The translations under genes and the position numbers were made by a program. From Sanguinoderma infundibulare (Eukaryota > Basidiomycota > Agaricomycetes > Polyporales > Polyporaceae), in NCBI GenBank assembly GCA_032821775.1, contig JAVLRN010000003.1:1550001-1614000 (forward strand): DNA of 64,000 nt, written 5' to 3'. The notes under the pieces are model-generated. The model made no database searches. It saw only the letters and a list, made by a program, of their open reading frames with translations, and was not told the DNA's origin. Positions 11,391 through 21,700 of the stretch are shown piece by piece. Every line of letters begins with the position of its first letter. The stretch's first letter is position 1.

Positions 11391-12334
11391 GAGCATGGCT
11401 TCACGTTCTAGCCCATAGTTTCCGAAGCACCCTGCTGAATCAATACAATTTGCGCACGCCGGATGGAGACACAGGACTTACTAAACAGCCAGCGGAGGGG
11501 CGCGAGCCTGGCATACAGCGGCTGCTGGCCTCCCAATCTCTTTCACCGCCCGCCAGGTATGCACGCCCGCGAAGTCTTGACCGCGTCGAGACTCACTGAC
11601 TCTCTCACCGCCAGCCTTGTATGTAGGACGTTATTCAAGGACACATGATATAATAACGAAACAAGACGGGCTATATCACGTCTTAAAGATCAATAAATAA
11701 GGATCGAAAGGAGGACGAAGGAGGGGAATTGCTTTGAAAAAGCCAAGTGATGTGCAAAGGGAGTGGCGAGGAACGATGTGGGTCTGGGTGGGAAAGCATA
11801 CGGAAGGAACGGGGATAGGCGAGAATAGGACATCCCGACGGTCGAAAGGTTGTTGATGCGGGATCCGAATCCTAGGGCGCGCCTTTCGGCGCGAGCCAAG
11901 GACCGCCGGGCGTCGGCGGTGGTGCCTGCAGTTACAAGATGTGCGACGAACATACTACGTTGGCATGGCTGTCAGAGCGCCATGGAAAGATCAGAGTCAA
12001 CTTGGGGTGCTCACAACCAGTGTTTGCCCACACTCGGACAGCCGATCAGCGGACCGCTTTCGTACCAATCGATGGTCACGTCTACGATAGGAATGAGCCA
12101 CCATGGACATGTACCGGTCGGCGGGTTACATACCACACTCGCACTCTCTTCCGCTGGAAGCACGCCAGCGGTGGTTCCGAATGCCCTCGCCACGGTTTCT
12201 ATCGAATCTGGGGGATGTTCTACTCCGTCGGACGGATCAGACAGGGGAGAGTTCACTCTAGTGGCGGCAGTCGACGTTGCCGCGGGGGCGGACTATAGAA
12301 ATCCTGCATGAGCAAAAGGCGAGGGGTATCGGGA
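11391..12334. other. Intergenic, island interior
   Basis: About 950 bp. An open frame on the plus strand (around 11850-12311) and overlapping frames in the other registers have no recognisable domain, no conserved splice pattern and no good start context. I see no mobile-element coding sequence. Confidence 0.5.
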
Positions 12335-12580
12335 AATGAACTCGAGTCCGTATCGACGCCGTGCTGATGCTAGGTTCTACGAACAAACAACCAGCCAGGC
12401 GACAACCGCGCTCGACGAGCACCCAGCACGACATGTGTCAGCTGAGGAGACCTGTGAGATGAGCCCGAGTACGTACCGACGCCGTGCTAATGCTGGGTTC
12501 TACGAATAAGCAACCAGCCCCACGACAGCCACGCTCGACGAGCACCTAGAACGACGTGCGTCAGCCAAGGAGACCTGTGA
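12335..12580 (+). repeat. Two-copy tandem duplication, 123-bp unit
   Basis: The segment beginning CGAGTCCGTATCGACGCCGTG (12343) recurs at 12466 as CGAGTACGTACCGACGCCGTG, and both copies end in GGAGACCTGTGA (12457 and 12580). The period is exactly 123 bp. By eye the copies are roughly 85-90% identical, so the duplication is older than the inverted repeat. No open frame runs through both units. Confidence 0.9.
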
Positions 12581-13197
12581 AATTGCTTACACACTTACGA
12601 GAGAGTCAAGGGGTTTGACAGGAAGAGGGGTGGCGTATGCCATCGAGTAGACTAGGGATCAGAACATCAGTAATAACTCGGAGGTCGTAAACGAAGCACC
12701 AATGAATACAGAAGGATATGTCTGTCAAACGTCAAGGACTTGGAACCTTCGAAAAGTAATAGTGCGGCACATGTCCGTTTCAGGAAAGACCCCACTTAAT
12801 GGGCACACAGTTCCGCGGATGCGAACGCTAGACGTAAAAGTGCTCACCTCCGACGAGAACCGCCGAGATGGCGAAAGTAGGTGTTAGAATAAAAGCAACC
12901 ATGTCGTCCAACATCGGGGAGACAGGGGAAAGAACGAATTCGAAGATTTGGGAACGTGCACGAGACGAGACTGTCAGGGCGAGGGACCTGGCATTCCCCC
13001 ATGCACGATGTCTGCACTTATACTCCTCCGTCATGCAAGACATGGCATGGGCGGACAGCGCCCAATGGGACATCAAATATCTCGTTTCAAAACGCAGCGC
13101 GGCCTATAATCCTGTATGGCTACTACTGAGACAACCTACCCTGAGGTTCTCGATGGTAACTCGCGCATGAATCATGGAATCGTGGCTATACGAAGCG
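12581..13197. other. Intergenic region next to the broken primase gene
   Basis: About 620 bp. It lies where the missing 3' end of the primase gene would be expected on the minus strand, but none of the three frames contains the HLLK..PF..HPKTG-type sequence that should follow. No other feature could be supported. Confidence 0.5.
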
Positions 13198-13562
13198 TTA
13201 CGAACCCCGCGGGGGTGGAACGTACTGATAAAGCGCCTGAGGGGACTTCGAAGACTTCTTGTCACTCTTGTCAATCTCGTCGACCAAGTCCTGCCACTTA
13301 GACTCGGATGACCGTTGGGGGCCATTTTCCCACCGCTCTGTCAGATTCGCCTTGACCTGGTTGTCTGGAATGAGATGCAGCAGCACTTTCCAGCCCTCCT
13401 CCTCCGCGAACACGTCCTGGTTAAGGACGAGCTCGTGGAACACCGGTTCCGGCATATTGTATGCTTGGCTAACAGCGCTCTCAGAATGCATACACAACAA
13501 GAAGACAAGACTCACTCAATACTGGGGAGCAACGACTTCTCACTTCCCCACACGTTGACCTC

Positions 13563-14756
13563 CTGGTAGCCACATTGTCAACCACGCCACCTCAGGCAGG
13601 GGCGAATTGGCTTGAGCACAGCCTGGAGGGTATCGGCGACGCATTGAGGCTCCCTAGAGTCTATGTGCACATCCATGGATTGCTTCGTTCAACACAAAGA
13701 AGTACGGTATAGTACATATTTCATCAGATTCGAAGAGAAGTCGAGATCAAAAAGACGAGACCGCGCATTTTGGTTTCCCGGTCCCGTTCGCTGTCCCAAG
13801 CCGTCGCTTGAGGCAGCGAACGAGACGGTACTTATCCCGAGGACCACGAAAAGGTATGCGCCAGGACTGAAGTCCCTCCCTCGGGGAACATCACTACCAA
13901 GAGCTACAGGATTTCCTACGCCACACCACCCACAACCGGAAGAAAGTACGCACCTTGGAACCGAACCCACAACCAAAAGAAACGCACGCACCTTGCAGCC
14001 GAAACCCCACAACCAGAAGAAACCCACGCACCTTGAAGCCGAAACCCACAACCGAAGAGAAAGCACGCACCTTGAAGAGAAGACGAGACGAAGCGCTGCC
14101 CCTCGCGTTGGCTGGTTTATATGCTCCCCACCATTGTCGATCGGCCCAAGTCAGCCCAAGGTCAACCTCTTCGGGACGCCTCTGCGGCAGTTCGGCAGGT
14201 CAGCCTGGTCAGCCAACCCAACCTGAGGCCCGTGACTCCCACCGGCATCCAATCTTTCATGGCGAGGCTGACCACCCCGGCGGCGTGGGTAAACCTTTCG
14301 AGTAGGTCTCCTCCGAACATTTCAAGACAAGGCCAGTCAGTCTCAGTACAAATCGTTGCTTACCTAGGGAGATGAGCAGGTATGCGCCAACACCGGAGCT
14401 CCCTGGGAAAGGTAAAAAGTAGGTCTTGAAAGTTGGGACGTGCCTTGGACACAGTAACCAGGAGAACCGTACGTAGTAGCCGAAACGTTGTACCGGAAAC
14501 CGTAGTACCTTAGGCATAAGCTTGAGAACGGCCGGCGACCAAATAAATGGAATCGGAAACCCAACCACTTTGATAACAGGACCGAAGTAAGAAAGGCTGG
14601 TTTCCCTGGGCTCCGCCTTTCTGTCCCCCGTGTTCGCCTGGTCTAGCTCTGGTGGCTCTGCGTCTTCGTCTTATTCTTGGTCTCGGTCTTCGGTCTTTGG
14701 TCTTCGTTGTTCTCTTTCTGGTTTCCCGAGGGAGGGGCTCCGGTCCTGGCGCATAC
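13563..14756. other. Repeat-laden 1.2-kb segment between primase exons 2 and 3
   Basis: The position corresponds to a single intron but is some 20 times the usual length here. A sequence starting GGTATGCGCCAGGAC occurs at 13853-13889 on the plus strand and, inverted, at 14757-14721. A third, direct copy starts at 14379 (GGTATGCGCCAACACCGGAG). The right-hand inverted copy begins exactly at the exon 2 border. The inverted pair bounds about 900 bp and looks like the ends of a non-autonomous insertion. No transposase frame is present and no target-site duplication is clear. Confidence 0.5.
13931..14082 (+). repeat. Four tandem copies of a ~39-bp unit
   Basis: Units starting at 13931, 13968, 14008 and 14047 share CACAACC..AGAAA..CACGCACCTTG..GCCGAAACC with small changes and unit lengths of 36-39 bp. 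The array lies inside the segment that separates the primase exons. It stays open in one frame but no start or domain supports translation. Confidence 0.85.
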
Positions 14757-15404
14757 CACCGTCAACCACCCCACCAACGCCTTCCTTTGATCGTCCGTTA
14801 GCTCGAGCGCCTCGCGGTCGCTCACCCATAAGTGGATCCCGCGTCGGCCAGAGTAGACCCAGAGGAGGTGTCGATAGCCGACCTGGTCGCGGATGGTGCG
14901 GTCGAGGACACGGACAGCGGCGGAGATGAACGCCCAGCAGCGGTGACAGATCCCTGCACCGGAGCAGCATGTGCGGATGGCGTCGTAGTCCGACATGTCG
15001 ATGTCGAACACGAGCTCGCGGTGCTGGGGGGAGAAGGCGGCGGGGCGGACAATCCTCTTGTCTCGTGGCTATCCATCGGGGCCAATTTTCAGAACCATTG
15101 TGGGGGATGTCACAGCGGACGGGGACGCACTCGTGCGCTGTAGACCGGGCCCAATCTCGAAACGAGTGGGGTTGCAGGTGCAGACTTGCTTCTTGAGCTC
15201 CTCGACGTTCGCGAACGAGTTGTATCGCAAATAAACGTCTCCCTGGAGTGTAAACGCGAACTCGCGGTGGGTGAACATCTTGGTGGGTTCGTGCTCGTGG
15301 TTGAGCCAGGAGAAGATGGACTTGAAAGGGTACAGACGGTGGTAGAAGGCGAGCATGATCTCAGGGGTGACAGGCTCGACTTGCTGCACGTTTCTGGTAG
15401 CCAT

Positions 15405-15798
15405 TTCGCTGAACGGTAACCGAGGGAGAGCGAGGGGACGAGCGTGGAGGACGTTGGGTCGATAGGTGGACGAACAAGGCTGAGTGTCATCTAACTTCTA
15501 AGTGCCATCGCCTGACGCGCAAATGCGTGAGACGCGTGCCGTCACACTGTGACGGAACGCGAATAGGCAAAATCCACCAATTGAGAGACGAGTTTGTGAC
15601 TCCCAACAATCGACTTTCGCAGTCTATATTCCGCGAGGCATTTCGTTCTATTACTAAACTCTGGACAGGGCTACCGATCTACGAATTTAATTCCACTGGA
15701 GCACACTCCGTCTCCTGTATATGAAACATCTCGCCCGGTAAGCTTCGACAGACATCTATACGGATTGTGATCTAACCGATAAACCTAAACTATAAAAA
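15405..15798. other. Intergenic between broken PRI1 and FMN1
   Basis: About 390 bp. It is expected to contain the former primase promoter and the FMN1 3' UTR. It is AT-richer than neighbouring coding DNA. No other feature is seen. Confidence 0.5.
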
Positions 15799-16558
15799 TC
15801 ACAATCTATGCTGACTCGCGTCCATGAAGAAGGCGTCCGACCGGAATTTCTGGTATCCTGCCCGTGCCAATGATTTGAGAGCGACGCGCTTGTCGGTCTC
15901 GATGTCGTCTATCAAAGCCTCTGTTACATACGAAGATCAGTCTCAAACCTATGCTGCAGTGACTCGACTCGCTGGCACACACCTCGCGAAACGTAATCGA
16001 GCTCTGGCCGGATGTAGCCAAGGACCATAACCTTCATGTCATGCCCATAGAAATCGCTGGCGAAATCATGCATAAGGTGGATTTCCTGAAGGAATCGATT
16101 AACGGATGTATTCCCTTCAAAAGATATGCCTTAAACATACCGCGGACATTCTCTCGTTCTTATAAAACGGATTCCACCCCAGGCTCATAACCATAGGCAG
16201 TACTCTTCCATCCTCCTCTGGAAGGATGGCGTTCGTATCCCGCTCCCTCGAAACTTGAGCGTAACCATAATATACACCGGTCTTCGTCACAGAGCTCATG
16301 GGAATGATGCTCTCATCGGGTAGATTCGCTGCACGGATAGAAGTCAGCCTCCAACGGTCTGGCCAGCTTGCCAGATGCCCGCAACTCACCCGTCGGACAG
16401 CCCAGGTCCTTCCCGCCCCGTCCGAATCCCCGCTGCACCGCGCCAGACATGAAGATCGGGAATGGCAGCTGGGGCACCTCCGGACCTACAATCTCTGGGC
16501 GGCTTGTGCGGTAGGAATCGGTCCCCATGAGTACGGCTGGTCGCTCCTCGAGGCCCAT
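15799..16558 (-). CDS. FMN1: Riboflavin kinase
   Basis: Four exons (16558-16390, 16328-16141, 16085-15983, 15920-15799) give 193 aa. It phosphorylates riboflavin with ATP to make FMN. The small beta-barrel kinase fold is shown by PFPIFMSGAVQRGFGRGGKD with LGCPTANLP, by TGVYYGYA, by MVMSLGWNPFYKNE (the family's TGVY and SxGxNPxF motifs) and by LGYIRPELDYVS near the end. The length fits the monofunctional fungal enzyme; there is no FAD synthetase domain. All three introns are 55-62 nt. The start ATG at 16558 follows a GTG in the same frame. It is divergent from TAF8 across 200 bp. Confidence 0.95.
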
Positions 16559-16637
16559 CGTTTGCACGACCGTGATAAGTTACGAAGTGGTAGAAGGACC
16601 AGAGGCGATACAGATACAGTGTGCGGCGGGGGTATCG

Positions 16638-16645
16638 TATAAATA
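16638..16645 (+). promoter_or_regulatory. TATA box of TAF8
   Basis: TATAAATA lies 114-121 nt upstream of the TAF8 ATG within the 200-bp divergent FMN1/TAF8 interval. The assignment to TAF8 is by orientation and spacing only. Confidence 0.5.
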
Positions 16646-16758
16646 GGAACGGGGCAGTGATTGGGGACGAGGGTGTGCGTAAGACGGTGCCGAACTGACC
16701 GGAATCATCTTGACATCTCCCTGGACGGCGCTTGATTTGCGACTTTGCTCCCGCCACC

Positions 16759-17776
16759 ATGGCCCACCACTACCCTCCACACACTCAGGCGCAGGGCTAT
16801 CAGTCCTATCCAGCCGCAGCACCCACCGCGCCCTATGGCTACACCGCAGGCTACTACGCTGGCTATCCCCCACGCCCTGGAGGAACGGGCTACACATTCG
16901 ATCCCGTAGCAGCGGGTGCTTACCCCCAGGGAGGACCACCGACCGCGCCCGAGATCCCTGGCGTTTCCTCCGTGCTTGCTTCCCAGGCCCTCCAACGGCT
17001 GATATCGGCGGAAATGCGCGATGCTGGATTTGAGTCAGCGGAGGGCGGGGCAATGCGGAGACTGGAGTTGGAGTTGGCATCGTGTGAGTCCCCATATCGG
17101 TGCGTGAATGTGGTTGAGAGCTGAATCGGTCGATGTCCAGTCATCCAGCAATTGTACGAGCGCGCGCATGAATATGCAAACCTTGCATCCCGTGCTAAAC
17201 CCGCGGTCGTCGACATGCTGTCCGCGTCCGAGGATTACAATCTCGAACCGAGCGAGATGCGGCGCCTGACCAGGAAGTCTCGCAAGAGGAAGCGAAGTAC
17301 GTACGCTGTCAAACATCTACTGAATGTTGCCCGTTCTAAAGCGGGTCGCATTTGACCAAAGGTAGTGAAGGACCCATCACTCTATTGCCGCCGCCGTCTC
17401 GCTCTCCTTCACCTGAATTGCTCAGTTCTGACGATGAGGGCGTGCCTCTCGCAATCCCTGCGACACTTCGACCCCTTCCACACTACGTACCTCCATTGCC
17501 GCCAAAGCATACATACCTCAGAACGCCGGTAAGCATCAGCAGACTTTGCAAAAACATTTTGAAATTTATCTCACTCTGCCAAAGATATCTCCCCCGAAGA
17601 AAGCCGCGTTACCTTCCTTGGAGAAGAAACTCAAGAACGCTGCCCTCGTGCAAGAGTCATTGAAAAACCTATTACTCGCAACAGAAGATAACACCACTGA
17701 GGATGCCGAACTGCTAGGAGCGACTGTGAACTGGGAAGCTGCAACACATCCTCGCAAGCGTTGGAAGCTATCATGA
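16759..17776 (+). CDS. TAF8: Transcription initiation factor TFIID subunit 8
   Basis: Four exons (16759-17083, 17141-17296, 17362-17528, 17585-17776) encode 279 aa. The first ~65 residues are a Tyr/Pro/Gly-rich disordered tail. Residues ~65-150 form the histone-fold domain (VSSVLASQALQRLISAEMR, LELASFIQQLYERAHEYANL) that pairs with TAF10. A basic stretch (KSRKRKR) follows, then the TAF8-specific proline motif HYVPPLPPKHTYLRTP, and a helical C-terminus (SLEKKLKNAALVQESLKNLL). TAF8 is a core TFIID subunit bridging TAF10 and TAF2 in other eukaryotes. The ATG has a Kozak-like CCACCATGG context. Convergent with the Myb-repeat gene 108 bp downstream. Confidence 0.92.
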
Positions 17777-17884
17777 CCAAGTGATTCGTAAATCGCGCTC
17801 GTCTTTCCTGTGTACTGTATGATATTCTGTTGTGCAACTGCTATCTTGTTGTCGGTGTACGAGAGTATAAGAAAGTTACGAGTG

Positions 17885-20371
17885 TCAAGAATCAACATCA
17901 ATATCGTGCTGCATCTGTGAACGGGACGCTTTATTGGCCGCTCTTGGGGGCTGTCGCCTTGTCGGTGCAGGAGCCGTTGACCTTCCGCCTACTGATGGAC
18001 CCGACTCAGGCTGGGCTGGCGGTATATCGGCCGCGGTGTCATCCGCAACTGCTTCCTCTGGAGCTGGGCCAATATTTGACTTCCGCCCAGGTGGTCTGCC
18101 TCGTCCTCTCCTAGTTCCCCGCGCTCTCGCTCTTCCCCTTCCACGTCCTCGAATCGTTGGAGTGCTCCGTCCGTCGCGTTCCGGGGCTTCTTCACGTAGC
18201 GCACGGTCGGCAGTGGGGAGAACGTCTTCCATGACAGCATCCTCTTCAAAAGTCTCCCCCGTGACGGCCGGCCGCGTAGCCGGAACGGGCGAGGGTTGCA
18301 TCGTCCGCCGACGCTTGTTGGGCTGCGCGTCCTCCGCTTCACCACCGGTCGCTGGCCACTTCGAACTGACCTCAGAAGTCTCAGGATCTTCCGGGCCCTG
18401 GGAGGTCTCCGCAGCTCGCAGCTCGGGCTGAATTGAAGTCGATGGCCCTGCAGCACTGGTGTCACTTGCACCAGGACTGGCAACCTCTGCAGTCGCGGCA
18501 GGTTGTTTGCGGCGGGCTCTTGGTTTTGGTTTTGGTTTTGGCTTGGGCTGAGGGGCTGGAGCTGAAGCGGGAGTTAGGGCAGGCGTACTAGTCGAGGACT
18601 GAGGGTGAAGCGACTCGTGGTGCAGGATGAGCATCTCGGGGGTATCTTTCTCTGCAGGGGTGGGGCGACGAGAAGACGACACGCTCGTGGTCTTCGAAGG
18701 ACCTGGGGACTCTGTGCCCGTCTTCTTCCGTTTGACCAGAATCGCGTAGCGCATCCGACACTGCCGCACACGTAGCCGTCAGCCACTGCGTACAAACTGT
18801 GATGGAGAAGGCGTCTTACCATATTGTCCGTTCGGCCCATATTCAGCACACGACTGACTTCCTTCCATTTGCCTTCTCCAACTTGCTCCACGGCCTTGAG
18901 CAGCGCCGAGTCCTGGTCGTCTGTCCACTTGCCCTTCGTAACGGACGGGTTCACGTACTCTTGGTATCTATCACGGCACTGCTCGTTGTTGCGGCCGTCG
19001 ACGTAGGTCGCGACGTCAACCCACGCGTTCCCGAAGACAGCCACAGCACGGCGCAGCTGCTCGTCCTCGTCTGGCGTCCACGGACCCCTCTTCAGGGTGG
19101 GATCAAGCGTTCGCACGTAACGGCTTTGGCACTGCGCGGCTGTAGCGTCCTCGGAGACGACTCGCGCCACTGGCGAGAAAACGTATTGACGTCAGCATGG
19201 ATGTGACAAAGGGGACGGAGCGAGGATACGTACCGAGAGCCCAGCTATCGGTGCCGTACACATCAACGGCCTCCAACAATCGTCTATCAGCGTCGGCGGT
19301 CCATGTGTGCGCCCTTCTGGCAATAGCATGCCGCATACAGTCGACGGGGGTCCGACCGGTCTAGTCAGCGACGAGTCAGCAAGCCCGTGGGAGTTCCAGA
19401 AATTGGAACGCACCCCGAGCTTCTCAGCGATCTCGACCCAGTCGACTTCGCCTTCGCGCGCGCCGTCGACGAGGTCCTTGACCTTGGCGATCTCTGACTG
19501 CGTCCATTGAGCGTCACTGAACTGCGGATGGCGCTCGCCCAACCAGCGGATCTCACATTCTTTCGCGGACCGTTGCACGATCGAGCTTGCGGACGATACC
19601 TGCGGCCGAGATTGTGAACTGGATTGACGGGGATTCCATGGTGCTGATAGGAGACACACCTTTTGGGCAACACGCTCCCAGTCAATGCCGTCCTTGTTCA
19701 TGTTGAAGTCGGGGGGAGGTTCGCTCATGGCGAGGAAGGAGCCGGGCACGCCGCTGTGGCGCGAATCAGCTCAGTTGCGGATAGTTGTGCTGCATGTGCA
19801 TCCCTTACCGTGCTTGCGCCTGCAATGCGTGCAAACGATAGTTCTCGGAGCGAACCGCATCGGCCAGCGCCCCTAGTTCTGGAGCTTTCACTGCGTAGTT
19901 TGGCTGGTTGATAGTGAGCCAAAAGAGGGATAAATGAAAACGCACTTGGATGGGAAACCGTGAAGGTCTCGTAACGCTGCCGCCTAGCGGCGTCGGCGTA
20001 GAACAGGGAACTCTGCCAGGGAATGAGAAGATGTCCGAAGAGAATGTGATAAAAATGTACCTCGTCTGTCAACTCGTTCGTAGAGATCGGTCCCCTGGGC
20101 CTAGCAGCGCCTGGGATGAAGACAGTTCCCCCGGGGTTGACTATCGAAACTTCCTCCTCCTCGTCATCCGATACTTCCGCAGCGGCCTGAAAGGCACATT
20201 AGTGACAGGATCTCTGACTAAAAACCGTGTACTAACCAGCAACTTGTCCAAAGTCTTCAGCTCGGTCTCCAAGCGTTCCGTGTAGACCTTGAGCGCATAC
20301 AGGTGATCCTTGTTTGCCTGGACTGCAGGCTTAACCAGGTCCTTCGGGGGTTTGGATGAACTTGCATGCAT
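17885..20371 (-). CDS. Multi-Myb-repeat transcription factor, SNAPC4-like
   Basis: Nine exons (20371-20237, 20186-20061, 20012-19959, 19903-19809, 19753-19660, 19599-19414, 19360-19234, 19169-18820, 18760-17885) join to 680 aa. After an acidic leader come a half repeat (AKECEIRWL) and four Myb repeats: QWTQSEIAKVKDLVDG, HTWTADADRRLLEAV, RGPWTPDEDEQLRRAV and KGKWTDDQDSALLKAV. Each ends in a conserved third helix such as NNEQCRDRYQEYV. This 4.5-repeat Rh-Ra-Rb-Rc-Rd order is that of SNAPC4, the DNA-binding subunit of the snRNA promoter complex; assignment is by architecture. The last ~290 residues are disordered, with a Lys-Pro run and an AT-hook-like RGRGRGRARARG segment. It shares a 183-bp divergent promoter with SND2. 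Confidence 0.85.
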
Positions 20372-20554
20372 CCTCAGGACGACGCGGCGAGGGTCGAGAC
20401 TCGAAAAGAGCAGAGGGCATCTCGGAGAACGGACGAGACGCCCGGACTCGCGGTGACATGAGGTGCGCGCTCAAAAGCCTCGCGTCGCCGGGTCGCCGAG
20501 TGGACGTGCAGCTGTCCCGCAACTGCAACTCAAGCGGCCACCTCCAGTCCCGCC

Positions 20555-21251
20555 ATGGCCAACGCCTCCGCCAAACGCACCGGTACGTCCCTCTCCTCTC
20601 GTCCTTCCTCGCGTCCACGACCTCTGAATCCCCCGCCCTCTGCCTCTCAGCGCAGCAAAACGCAGACACGATCAAGCGCCTCCGGCTCGGGCAGCTCGTC
20701 TCCCTCGCGCTCTCCCTCCTCCTCCGCCTCCTCCTCCGCCGCGCGGCGCTGCGCCCAACGACGGCCGCGTTCTGGGTGTACGCGCTCTCGCTCGTGCCCT
20801 CCCTCTTCCTCTCGCGCTACCTCGAGCGCATCGGCTCCCCGCGGCGCGACCCGACCACGGGCGCGCTCATCTCCGCCGGCGAGGACCTCTCGCGCCCGGG
20901 CGTCGTCGAGTGGTGCTTCGACGTCGTGTACATCACCTGGGCATGCCAGGTCGGCAGTGGGGCGTTCGGGGCGTGGGTCTGGTGGTTGTACCTCATCGTG
21001 AGTCGCCCTTTGTCTCGCCCGCGGATCGTGTGCGCTCAGGTCGTGTGTGGCGTTTGCAGATCCCGCTGTACGCCGTCTTCAAGCTTTGGAGCGGCGTCAT
21101 CTCTCCGTACTTCCTTGGCCGCTCTGGAGGCTCGTCTGCGTCCGCAGAGGGCGACGACGCCGGGAAGGAGACCCTAAGTAAACGACAAGAAAAGCTCCGC
21201 AAACGGAGTGAACGTGGCGACCCGCGGGTCCGTGTGCAGACACGAAACTGA
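20555..21251 (+). CDS. SND2: SRP-independent targeting protein 2 / TMEM208 family
   Basis: Three exons (20555-20582, 20651-20997, 21060-21251) give 188 aa. The protein opens with a short hydrophilic segment (AQQNADTIKRLRLGQL), then two hydrophobic helices (about residues 30-70), a lumenal-type loop with PGVVEWCFDVVYITWACQ, and another membrane segment (WVWWLYLIIPLYAVFKLW) before SPYFLG and a charged KRQEKLRKRSER tail. This pattern is the DUF788/TMEM208 family; yeast Snd2 acts in the ER membrane in SRP-independent insertion of proteins with internal or C-terminal membrane segments. A strongly GC-rich exon 2 produces long spurious frames around it. Confidence 0.9.
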
Positions 21252-21700
21252 CCGCGGAGTCCGTGCACCCATTTCTTGCTTGCTTGTTTAAAATTTCAAT
21301 GTACCACTCATAATACGACACCGACTCTTAAGATCTTCTTCGTGTGCAGTCCTTCACGTTGTTCAACATGTCTAGCTTCATTGGATGATTCCCACTCGGC
21401 GCTGATTGTGCAATTCCGAGTCAAACGCGCAGGTGTGTGTAATGGCATCGTATATGTTGCAACGGTCGTATGTTACAACGCTTCCGGAGATGGCACAGAT
21501 CGCAGTACTAAATAATGGTTCAACTATGTACGCTACACACTACCGGGTACCGAGACGTCGGCAAGGGTAAGTAATAGAGCAGAGTTAGCGACTTAGATTG
21601 CACAGGGATCGGCGGTAAGTTAGATGACGTCGTCGCCAGCAGCGATAGTGTCCGAACATTCGTAAAGTAGCATTGAAAAGAACATGGCTAAGTCTCCCGT
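21252..21700. other. Intergenic between convergent SND2 and glycoprotein genes
   Basis: About 450 bp that should contain the two 3' UTRs. No open frame of interest, repeat or RNA gene is seen. Confidence 0.5.

Larger units (their letters stand above)
13198..15404 (-). pseudogene. PRI1: DNA primase small subunit, disrupted and truncated
   Basis: Four recognisable exons: 15404-15131, 15068-14757, 13562-13516 and 13468-13198. Exon 1 starts MATRNVQQVEPVTPEIMLAF and contains MFTHREFAFTLQGDVYLRY. Exon 2 has the catalytic pair VFDIDMSDYD, the zinc cluster CCSGAGICHRCWAF and VYSGRRGIHLWV. Exons 3-4 match the next primase segment (EVNVWGSEKSLLPSI, then FHELVLNQDVFAEEEGW and KWQDLVDEI). Three defects are visible. 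One extra base near 15147-15150 shifts frame within the conserved GPVYSAR. Exons 2 and 3 are 1.19 kb apart and the KGG..KK-type junction residues are missing. The frame stops at 13198 before the third catalytic aspartate and the whole C-terminal third. The family is certain; whether the base shift is an assembly error is not. Confidence 0.85.

Noticed and set aside
11850..12311. 153-codon frame in the island
   Set aside because: Overlapping open frames exist in other registers, composition is not coding-like, and the start lacks context.
20356..21177. 273-codon frame over SND2
   Set aside because: It runs through the SND2 start and introns; it contains the SND2 frame only because intron 1 happens to be open in it.
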